DNA of 64,000 nucleotides from Carettochelys insculpta (lineage: Eukaryota > Chordata > Testudines > Carettochelyidae): positions 269,367,798 to 269,431,797 of the forward strand of contig NC_134138.1 in assembly GCF_033958435.1 (NCBI RefSeq), in the 5' to 3' direction. A program made the position numbers and the translations under genes. Shown here piece by piece: positions 23,041 through 35,000 of this stretch. Under the pieces are notes generated by a model. That model worked only from the letters and a program-made list of their open reading frames with translations. It had not been told where the DNA came from and searched no databases. Each line of letters begins with the position of its first letter. Position 1 is the stretch's first letter.

Positions 23041-26000
23041 CTAGGGAGGAAAGCATGGGAGACGTGAACAAGATACCAGAGGAAAGTCTTTGCCAAACAG
23101 GTTGTCGCCAGTGGTCTAGCTCCTGTCCTGCAGCGTAGGGGAATCCCAGTTCAAGCTCGGATCAGTGGCCAGGCTGGGAAGTGAGTGGGAGGTGACGGTG
23201 TGTGTGAAGCAACATCTTTTTGTATTTAAATATTTGTGGAACTCTCTCATCTTTGCATTACCAGCAGTGGGGGCAGTACGTAAACGAGACTCCAAAGTTG
23301 GGAGAAAGCGATAGGGCTCAATTCAGTCAGCTCTTGGTCACAAACTATAATTGATTATTGACCTTTCAGCCAATGGCAACTGGTAATAAAGCTTCCAGGG
23401 GAGGCACCAGCCATGTGCCCCTGCCTTGCCCCTGCTCCACCCATTCCTCACCTCCCCACACACATCTGCTCCACCTATTCCCCACCCCGCCTGTCCCTGC
23501 TCTGCCCAATGCTCCACTCCCTCCCAGTTCTGCTCCAGCCATGCCCTGTCCCCCGGCTTCTTCCTCTGGAAGGGTGGCACCACCGCATGCCCCACGCCTA
23601 CCCCCAGAGCAGCATGGCTGGAAAGCAGCATGAGCTAGAAATCTCACCCTGTTCTAGGGCCATGTCGCGCCAGAAGCGGTGTGATGCTGACAGTGACTGT
23701 GTGGGGGAGGGCCAGATGTCAGGGGTACAGCTGACCCCCCTGTTCACCCCACCATGTGTCACTCCTGCTTTCAACTAAAAAATAGTGGCCAAAGGAAGGT
23801 GTTTTCCAAACAAGTTAAGCTGGTGAAACACAATCCATCACTGAGTAGCTTGGAAGGATAAGCAACAACTAGAGGGTTTGTTTTTGAGGAAATCACACAC
23901 CCCAACCCCAGGCTCGTAGGCCATGTCCCCCCGAGACTGTAAGGAATGTAGGTGATCACCCAGTCTAGTAGCTCATCAACTCAAAGCCACTCATACAGAA
24001 CGTAACAAGGATCCAGCTCTCTAAATCGGTACTTTATGGCCCCCATCACTGTAGGATCTTGAATTCAAATTAATCCATTTGATTTGCAGCTCAAAACCAG
24101 AGACGGACTGCTCCCTGTTCCGGAGCCGGGGGGAAAGAAAAAACTGGGGGTGGAAGACAGGAGGAGGAGGAGAGAAGGGTGATCTCACCTGATAACAGTG
24201 GGGAATAGCTCTGCACAATAAACATAGGAGACAGCAAAAGAGGCTGAGATGGCACACTTCGCAAGAGCAGCCAGCACTGTGACTACTACCGGCATATCTG
24301 GTGGCAAAAGGCGATGCTGTTATGCAAAACTTATTTTGGGACATTGAAGTCAGCTAATGCAACTTGAGGCACACAGAGGGAGTCAATCCATGGGACAAGA
24401 AGGCATTGGTTGTACACAGTCACTTGTCAGACCTGAACCCCACCTTCCACAGTCCTCAAGTTCACCAGTGCAACTTTAGCCAACCACCAAGTACAGGTTA
24501 ACTTTTATTAGGTGATCACTTGCAGTTGTTCCCTTCTAGCTTGAGGTAAATTACACTATGTTACACTCTAGGAGACAAAAGAGAGGTGCAGCAAATCATC
24601 AACAGAGTTCTACCAGCCATTGACTTCACTGAATTTACACCAGCAGTGAATTTAGCTTGTGATGTGGGAGATTTTCAATGGTACAAATAAGAATTATGCC
24701 CTCAATCCCAATTAACGTTCAGAGGGAGCTGGGTGCAAAACTTATATTTTTCCTATTATGTTCTTTTTTTTACCATTGGTATGATTATTTATTGTTGTAG
24801 TACGGTAGCACCTGGGAGCTTTAGTTATAGACTAGGAGCCCAGTGTGTTAGGCACTGTACTACACAGAGGGCAGAGTGACAGCCCCTGCCCAACAGAGTA
24901 TGCAATCTACGGGTATGTCTACACTACTGCAAAGATTGACCTGGTCAGGGTCTATCTTCCAGAGTTCAATTTCACACGCCTAGTAGAGATATACAAAATT
25001 GAACTGTCTGCGGTTGGCAGCCTGCTCCTCTACTCCTCAATATTGTGAGGAGTAAGGGAGGTCAATGGAAGAGTTTTGCCCGTTGTCCTTCCTGTGTATG
25101 GAATCATAGAGCTGGAAGGGACCTCTTGAGGTCATGTAGTCCAGCCTTCTGCTTCAAGCAGGATCAACCCCCACTAAGTCATCCCAGACAGAACCTTGTC
25201 AAGCCCGGACTTAAAAACTTCAAGGGGTGGAAAATCCACCACCTCTCTAGGCAACACATTCCAATGCTTCACTGCCCTCCTGGTGAAGTAGTTTTTCCTA
25301 ATATCTAACCTACACCTCTCCCTCTTTAGCTTCAGACCACTACTCCTTGTTCTGCCATCTGACACCACTGAGAACAGTTTCTCACCCTACTCTTTAGAGC
25401 TCCCCTTCAGGAAGTTGAAGGCTGCTATTAAATCACCTCTAAGTCTTCTCTTCTGTAAACTAAACAAGCCCAAATCCCTCAGCATATCCTCTTTTGCTCC
25501 AGCTCCTTACTCATTTTTATTGCCCTCCGCTGAACCTGCCCCAGCACATCCACATCCTTTCTATACTGGGAACCGCAAAACTGGACACAATATTCCAGAT
25601 GTCGCCTCACCAGTGCCAAATAGAGGGGAACAACCACTTCTCTAGATCTGCTCACAGTGCTCCTCCTAATGCACCCTAATATGCTGTTATCCTTCTTGGC
25701 TAAAAGGGCACACTGTTTACTCATATCCAGCCTTTCATCCACCATAACCCCTCGGTCCCTTTCCATCGTACTGCTACTGAGCCAGTCGGTCCCCAGCATA
25801 TAACAATGCTTGGGATTCTTCCACCCCAGGTGCAGGACTCTATGCTTCTCTTCTTTGAACCGCATCAGATTTCTCTTGGCCCAGTCCTCCAATTTATCCA
25901 GGTCACTCTGGATTCTCTCTCTACCCTCCAACATATCTACCTCTCCCCGTACTTTTGTGTCACCCGCAAACTTGCTGAGGGTGCAATCCAGTCCCTCATA

Positions 26001-29000
26001 CAGGTCATTAATAAAGATGTTGAACAACACTGGCCCCAGAACCGAACCTTGGGGCACTCTGCCTAAAACCGACCACCATCCAGGTACAGCCATTGACCTC
26101 TACCCATTGGGCCCAACTGCCAAGCCAGCTTTCTACCCATCTTATAGGCCAAGGATCCAATCCATATTTCCTTAACTTAAGGGCAAGAATGTTGTGGGGG
26201 ACTGTATCAAAAGCTTTGCTGAAGTCAAGGTATATCACATCCACTCACTTCCCCATGTCGACAGAGCCTGTTACCTCGTCATAGAAGGTAATCAGATTGG
26301 TCAGACAGGGCTTGCCCCTGCTGAATCCATGTTGGCTACTTTTGATCATTTTCCCCTCTTCCAAGTGATCCAAAATGGATTCCTTGAGGATCCCCTCCAT
26401 TATTTTCCCAGGGATTGAGGTAAGGCTGACTGGTCTATAGTTCCCTGGATTGTCCTTCTTTCCTTTTTTAAAGATGGCACTACATTTGCCTTTTTCCAGT
26501 CATCCGGGATCTCTCCCGATCTCCAAGAGTCTTCAAAGATAATGGCCAAAGGTTCAGCAACAACATCTGCCAATTTCCTCAGTACCCTTGGGTGCATTAA
26601 ATCCAGACCCATGGATTTGTCTACATCTAGTTTTTCTGGAGAGCTCAGAACTTGTTCCTTCCCCACAGATGGCTGCCCTCCATCTTCCCATACTGCATTG
26701 TCTAGGACCGTCGTGTAGGAGTTGACTTTGTCCATGAAGACTGAGGCAAAAAGAACAGCATTAAGTACTTCAGTTTTTCCTACATCATCTGTAACTAGGT
26801 TACCTCTCTCATCCAGTAATGGCCCCCCACCTTCTCTGATAACCCATTTATAGTTAACATGCCTGTAGAAACCCTTCTTGTTACTCTTCACATACTTTGC
26901 CAGCTGCAGTTCCAATTGTGCTTTTGTTTTCCTGACTACTCCCCAGCATTCTCCAGCAGTATGTTTATAGTCCTCCTTAGTCAACTGTCCACATTTCCAT
27001 TTCTTGTATGCGTCCTTTTTTAGTTTAAGCTGACTAAGGATTTCCCTGTTAAGCCAAGCTGGTTGCCTACCATGTTTTCATTTCTTGCTATGCAGCGGGA
27101 TGGTTTGTTCCTGTGCCCTCAGTAAGACTTCTATAAAATACTGCCAGTTCTCCTGAACTCTTTTCCCCTTCATCTTCGTTTCCCAAGGGATCCCACTCAT
27201 CAGCTCTCTCAGGAAGTCAAAGTCTGCTCTTTTGAAATCAAGGGTCTGTATGTTACTGCTCACCCTTCTTCCTTTTGTCTGGATCCTGAAATCTACAATC
27301 TCATGGTCGCTGCAGCCCAGGTTTCCACCCACTTCTATTTCTCCTACTAATTTTCCCCTTTTCGCGAGCAGCAGGTCAAGTTGTGCACGGCCCCAGTCAG
27401 TTCCTTCAGCACTTATACCAAGACGTTATCCCCAACTTTCTCCAGAAACTTCCTGGATTGTCTGTGTGCTGCTGTGTTGGTCTCCCAACAAATGTCTGGA
27501 TGATTAAAGTCTCTCATGAGAACCAGGGCCTTGGATTTGGTAGCTTCACTTAGCTGTCTGAAGAAATCCTCATCTACCTCACCTCCCTGATCTGGCAGTG
27601 TATAGCAGACACCAACTACAACATCACCTCTGTTACTTCCGCCTCTAAGCTTAACCCAAAGATACTCAAATGGATTTTCTCCCTCCTGTGGATGGCCTAG
27701 TTGATTGCAGGTGAATCAATTCTAGCTATGCAATTCTACCATGATGAGAACACAGAATGCAGTCAACTTAGCTCCCTAGTGTAGACCAAGCCTGAGTACG
27801 AGACAAGAGAAAACAAAAAGTGGAGCACAAGGAAACAAGGGAACAATTCCTTTATAAATAGACCAGGTAGAGACAGAGTGGAGGAAGGGGTAGAACATAC
27901 AACCAGCACGATCAAAGTGATGGTGGCAGATGGCATGTGAGCTCTGATCTACACTAAGGGGCACCATCGATCTACTTCAGCTACACTATGCTGATGTCGA
28001 CATACTTACCACGGTGTCTTGCGTGTGGTAAGGTTGGTGTGGGGGGACTGGTCTCCCATGGATGCCAGTTAATCTTCTCGATTTGGTGGAGTGCAAGTGT
28101 TGATGGGAGTAAGGTCAGACATTGATTTATTGTGTCTACTTCAGAGGTGACAAATTGATGGCCGGTGGATCGATCACAGCAGTGTCAATCCCTGGCTTTG
28201 TGTAGACATACCCTTTGTGCCCCAGTTTTGAAGTGGGGAAGGATTACATAGGAGGGGATCGGCTCCATGGAAAGAAAAGCAAATGGAAGCAGGAAATGGC
28301 ACAGTGCAGAGGCGGAAAGGCATAAGGCCATAAGAACTGCCCTCAAGGGTCAAGACCAATGGTCCAGCTAGCCCAGTATCCTGTCTTCCAACTGCACTCA
28401 GGGGGATTTGCTGTGTACCTTTGGGGATGCCTATGATGATTAGACACATGACTCCACTCTGGAACAGAAAGTAGCTCTGGCATTTCTTCCTCCCAAACCA
28501 CTGCAGCAGGAAGAGACAGCACAAGCGAGCTAGTAATTCAACAGCCCCAAACACAAACTGTGTCAAGTAAATGTCCAAGCCGAAACTTCCGATATTGAAG
28601 CTGAGGCCATAGAACACCAAGCTGTTCACAAACCTGAAATCAAAGCAGAACAGAGTATCTGTCTCCATGATCGTGGTTAGCTTTAGGTGTTCCCTGTTTC
28701 CATAGACAAAAAAAAAAATCCACTACTTTTGCTATAAAATAAACCCTCCATAAAGTGCAGGTATCCTACGCTGGGTAAGAGAAATAACAAAGGGAAAGAA
28801 TAGGGTAGTTGCAGGCTGCAGTCAGAGAACAGAGGGACGTTGTGGTACCTTTGTTCTGTATGTAGTTTTATTCTTAATACAGGATTTCTCAGACCTGGTA
28901 CTGCTTGCCAGCCAGATAGTAGATAGGACTAGCAGAGAAAGACATGGAATGCTGGAAGATGCAGTGAGAAAGATAAAGTTGAAATGGCTACTACTGAGCC

Positions 29001-32000
29001 TGAACAAGTCCTCCCCTGGCTGTGAGAATCAGAGGAAATGCTGAATATGCCTGGGAAAGGTTCAAACTGCAATTTTGAAAAAAATTGATATACTCCCTCT
29101 CAGAGTGTCCTCTTTTTTGAAAGTTCCAATGCAGTAACCCTATGTAAACAGTGTGCCCTTGTTGCCAGGAAGGCTAACAGCATAGTGGGCTGCATTAACA
29201 AGAGTGTTCCCAGCAGATGGAGAGAAGAGATTATTCTCCTCTATTCAGCAGTGGTGAAGGCACATCTGGAATAGTGTAGCCACTTCTGAGGCCCCCACTA
29301 CAGAAACAATGTGGACAAATTGGGGACAGCCCAGTGGAGGCCAAGAAAAATGATTAGGGAGCCGGGGCGTATGAAATCTGAGCAGAGCCTAAGGGAAATG
29401 GGCTTATTTAGCCTGTAGAAGAGAAGAATGAGGTGGGATTTGATAGCAGCCTTCAACTTCCTGAATGCGGGTTCCAAAGAGGATGGATCTAGGCTGTTCT
29501 CACTAGGGACAGATGATAAATGAGAAGCAATGGTCTCAAGTTGCAGTGGGAAAGGTGTAGGTTGGATATTAGGAAAAAATATTTCACTAGGAGGGTGGAG
29601 GCACTGGAATGGGTTGCCTAGGGAGGTGGATGAATCTCCATCTATGGATGTTTTAATACCCAGATTTACAAAGCCTTGGCAAGGATGATTTAGTTGCAAT
29701 TGGTCCTGCTTTGAGGAAGGGGTTGAAGTCCATGACCTTCTGAGGTCTCATCCTATCCTAATCTTCTCAGGCTCTATGATTCACATGGAACTGATACAAG
29801 CCATAATCATATTCTCACTATAAATTGAGCTTTCTGTCACCTCGAGAGTGCTTTTAAAGAGCACACAAAAATTGTTGTTTTCCCAGTGATGAGAAGAAAA
29901 ATACTGGAGTGAATGTACAAAGGGCACCTTGTGAAGACCACATCGAAAAGGAGAACTAAAGCAGTTATATTCTGGTCATAGATGAACAGCAACATCAAAG
30001 AAATGGTGTGCAAATATGGAATATGTCAGATTCCAAGCCCTGGTACTGCACAAACAACTCTCAGTGCCATAAGACAATGTTAGAACTGACATGGGCAGCC
30101 TAGAAAGGGGTGGGAACTCAATGGTCATTTGAAAATGATGAAACTACTAATTTCCAAGAAACGGTTGCACTCAAAGATGCTGCAGGCACATCAGTTATCA
30201 GGCATATTAAACCTCTATATGTACATCATGAAATTGCAAGCATGGTAAATAAAATATATCCCTTTATTCACATGCCATGCAGAACTGTAACCATCTTTCT
30301 ACAAGGTATGCCATGTAAGGTATCATTTGAAAAACTCATAATTTGCTGGGCATTATTATGCAGCTAACATAAGTGGGGCAACTTTGTATGTTAAGGTATA
30401 AGATTTCCCTGTACTTTATAATGTTTCAGGTGCATTTTCTTCCTTTTGCTGGCAGAAGAGCTGTCTCCTGCTGTCAAAGAGCAGCTGCACTGCATACCCT
30501 ACTTGGGTACTGCTGTAGCAGCACAGCTGGTGCCTCTTTAAGTTGTGCAGTGTAAACACAGCCTAAGACTGCGCCACTTGTTCCTAAAAGATCACACTAG
30601 CCATATCTGCATTGCTACTTTTACTTGGTCCTTACTACAACCATAGAGCAATGATTGCAGACATCTCACAAGATGGGCAGGATTGAACCTCGTCAGTAAT
30701 CAGATGGGAGGGCTCTAAGGATAGTCTGGGGCTGTGGGAAATGGTAATCTTGACATGGCAGGTGGCACTCTGAATCATTACCAAACCAATGATCCCGCCT
30801 GACAGTCCCTCACCGCACTTCTACAGCCCTGTACAAGAATTCATTTTCACTTCTGTGAGGTAGGGTTATCATCTCCACTTTAGAGATGAGGAACTGAGCC
30901 AAAAGGATTTTAAGTAACACACACAAGGTCACACAGAGTCTGTGGCACAGCTGGAGGTCGAGCTGTATCTGAATCTCATGAGTCCCAATTCAGCATTGTA
31001 ATCACAAGGCCATTGTTCCTCCTTACTACCCATAAAAAGCACATGTTTTTGCTTCACAGAACAGTATGTTTGCTCACTGATGTCTTAACAAAGTAAGATG
31101 ATGACGTAACAAACAGGCCTGTGGCACCTTAGAGACTAACAAATTTCTGGGTAAAACCCACTTCCTTGGATGAAAGAGTGAGGAGGAAAAACAGAGTTCA
31201 GGCTTTATATAGCAGGGGGAAGGAAGGGGAAAGTGGGTCACCTGTCAATAGGAGGACCAGTTAATGAAGCGAGTTAAGTTGGATGCATCTCATTGCTGCA
31301 AATATCAAATGTGGGGAAATTGGCCTTGTAATGTATAAGCTAGATAAGATCTCTACTCAGGCCATGGTTAAAGGTGGTAAATTTGTAAATGGATTCACTA
31401 TATGCATGCTTTAAAAAACAGTTATAAAATAAAGAAATACTGGATGACTTACCAGATATAAAACATAATTAAAATCACATTCCTCTGTTGCTGCTTCCTG
31501 AAGAGATCCAGAACATTTCCAGATTTGTTCTTTTTTTCACATGTCAGCTTCAAAATACACAAGCAAAAGGGTCAAAATATAAGAGTCACCAATGGTCTGA
31601 TCCAACACTTACTACAGCCAATGGAAAGACGTGCACCACCACCCAGGACAGATTGGGACAGTAGGGTTCTGGAGATGAGTACTCAAGCACTGCCATACAA
31701 TGTGCTAGATTTATATGGCCAAAGCCTGTTTTTCTAAATGCCCCCTTTTGGTCATTAAAGGCTTTTCTTAGGTTGAATATTCCTGACAAGAGGCCTGAGA
31801 AAATGTGGTAGAAATTATTGTTTGATATGTTTAAGAAAAGAGCAGAAACATAGAACAAATTCCATGGCACTTGAGCAAACTGGTCTGTAAGGCTACGTCT
31901 ACACAGTGATTCTCTCCACACTCAAAACAGCGCTGCTTCTCAAGCGTGGCATTCTAGTTCCGGTACCCATCGTAGTACGAGGGGTCATGGAACTTTCGGA

Positions 32001-35000
32001 ATACCCGCTTCTTCCCAAGTTTGGTGCCATTTGGATGGTACCAAGTTTGGAGTAAGCGATTTCAAAATAGTGCACAGTGCAACTGTGTAAATTATTTCAC
32101 AACCAACTCACCATGTACACATAGCCTAAAAAAGCCAGTGTGATATAAGACTATTGTATGTATGAAATGGTTGTACTTCATAGATATGACAGAGGAAAAT
32201 TAATGTTGTCCTTTTCTTTGATCCACTAGCTACTACATTATAGCCACAACTATAAAGTAGTGTCAGTTAGAAACAGGACTTGTTTCATCCTCAAGTGTTT
32301 TCTCAGTGATATAACAGGCACATATTCTGTATGGACCAGGCATGTAACACATGCTGGCCAGTGGGTTATGTATATATGACATAAAAACTGTGCTTTTGTA
32401 TCTCTGTTCCAGTACACTTTGCATGCCATTTGTTTTATTGTGGCAAGGACCATGTATGTGAACAGTTCTCAGCACCCTTGGGCTTGACCCTAACCAGAGT
32501 CTCTGGTGCTACTGAAATAGTTACATAACAGAAATTACAGTGTACAAGTGAAAATCCACAGGAAGCAAAGATGTAGAATAAAGGAGTAAGAATAGACAGT
32601 GTTACCTCCAGTGAAATGACATGAATCAATGATTGCAGTTTCACTGAACATCTGTTCTGCTGTTTCAGGAGAAGAATAACTGGGTGGAAATGGTTTCCTG
32701 TTCCTCATTACAACTAACAAAGGCTCTTTTAACTTTTTTGAGAATGAGAGGGAGAGAGACCTGAGAGTTAACCAATAGCCTAATGGGCAGGAATTTTTTA
32801 AAGAAGAGTTCTAAAATGGAACAAACACTGAAAGAGAATAGGGACTTGGACCTAACTCGACTTTGTGTGGAAGTGAGGATATTCAAAATCGAATTTATAA
32901 AACCCAGCATTACAAACTCGAATTTAATAAAATTGAATTTATCTGGTAGTGTGGATGAGAGTGACCCCATGGAGGAGACTTGTAGATGACCTACACTCCT
33001 CTCGGAGTACAAGGGTTTAAGTCAAGCCAAGACAGGAACAACTCCAGCAGGGGAAAAGGAGTGCAATCCTGCCAAGACTAGCCAGTGGCCTGGTGATTGT
33101 GACCAAAGGTGGAAAGTAACTAAGCAGAAATACTTTGGTACACTACCCAAGCACATTTTTTCAAGTAATTTATGTAGTTACTCACTACTTCCACCACCCC
33201 ACTAGCGGTTGTGCAAGCCAATATTCCAATTTGCTAAAGCACAGCTGCATGTACATATTATCCAGTCATCATGCAATCAATAACCAACAAGCATAATGAC
33301 CCTGCCAAAGAAGAACCCTTTTAATAGCTGCATCAACACCTTTTCGTTCAAAACCAATCCCTACACAGACCCTACCAACCCTACACCTGAACCCCCAGGC
33401 TGCTACCCAGGGTAAAGTGCTGAGGGGCTGCATGTGAAAAGTTTCATGTGACTTCACCTGGGAGCCAGCCCGCTAGGTAGGAGGGGAAATCCAGCATTTC
33501 AGTGAAGAGTGGGGAGAACAGCAGCACTTACTCTGTCTCAGGTAATTCCTCTGCTCTGGTTGGAGAAGCAACAAGGGGGGTGCCCAGAGCAGGGGCCTCC
33601 CACTCTCCCTGAGACAGAGGTTCCTCTGTAGAAGCCCTCTGGGAAGAGGGTGGGGCAGGCTGCGCTAGAAGCAGCTCGGGGTGAGCGGCTGAGGTTGCTA
33701 AGGGGTGAAGAAGTGTGTGTGTGTTCTCTCTGTTCTGGCTGGCTAGCCCTGGGGGTCAAATATTAATGTGTGTTTGTGTGGCTTCCCTCTGTGCACTAGA
33801 TGGGCTCTGAAGCAACCCTGCTATCTAGGTGTGTGTGTCACAAACTATGGGTAGTTAGCAGTAGTGAGTAGTGTGAATGGTTGGCATGAGTGACTTAACA
33901 GTAAGTGGGCTGAAGAGAGGCCATTTGGAGTCAGTGCTCGGGGATTATGGACTTGTTTACCACTTCAAGAACAGAACTGTGTGTTGAGAAAAGCAAAATT
34001 ACACAAAGGCGGCCAGTTCCCAGGTAAATTAAGAAGGAAGAAACAAGGTGAATGCCTGGTCGTGAGGATGGTGTCACCAGGAGCACTTAGGCTTCCTTGA
34101 TCAGGGGATGCTGTTCCATAAAGGACTGCTAAGCAGGGATGGAATTCACCTTTCGAGGAATGGGAAGGATGTATCTGGATGGAGACTGGCTAACCTAGTG
34201 ATCAGGGCTTTAAACTAGGTTTGATGGGGACAGGTGACCAAAGCCCACAGGTAAGTAAAACACCTGGAGACCTGGGACTTGGATTGGAAATGGGAGGGAT
34301 CATGAGCTACAACAGCAGAAAAAAAATAGGGACTAGGCAGAACTGGGGGGGCAAAAGCAAATCAGTATCTTAGATGCCTATATACAAATACAAATACAAG
34401 AGGTATGGGTAATAAGCAGGAAGAACTTGAAATCCTAATAAACAAAACACAACTATGATATAATTGATATTGCAGAAACTTGGTGGGATAATACACATGA
34501 TTGGAATATTAGTATAGAAAGGTACAACTTACTCAGGAAGGACAGACATGGTAAACAGGGAGGAGGTGTTGCCTTATATATCAAAAACATGCACACTTGG
34601 ACTGAGGTAGGGATGGATGCAGGAGACAGATATGCTGACAGTCTCTGGCTTAAGTTATAAGGGATAAAAAACAAGGGTGATGTCATGATAGGGGTCTACT
34701 ACAGACCACCTAGCCAGGTAGAAGAGGTGGATGAGACTCTCTCTAAACAATTAACAAAATTATCCAAAACATGGGACTTGGTGGTGATGGGGGACTTCAA
34801 CTATCCAGACATATGTTGGGAAACTAACACAGTGACACACAGAATATCCAGAACGTTTTTGGACTGCATGGATGTGACCATTTTTTTTTAATCTCAGAAG
34901 GTGGAAAAAGCTACTGGGGGGGAAGTAGTTCTAGATTTGATTTTAACAAATAGGGAGGAACTCACTGAGAATTTGGAAGTGGAAGGTAGCTTGGGAGAAA

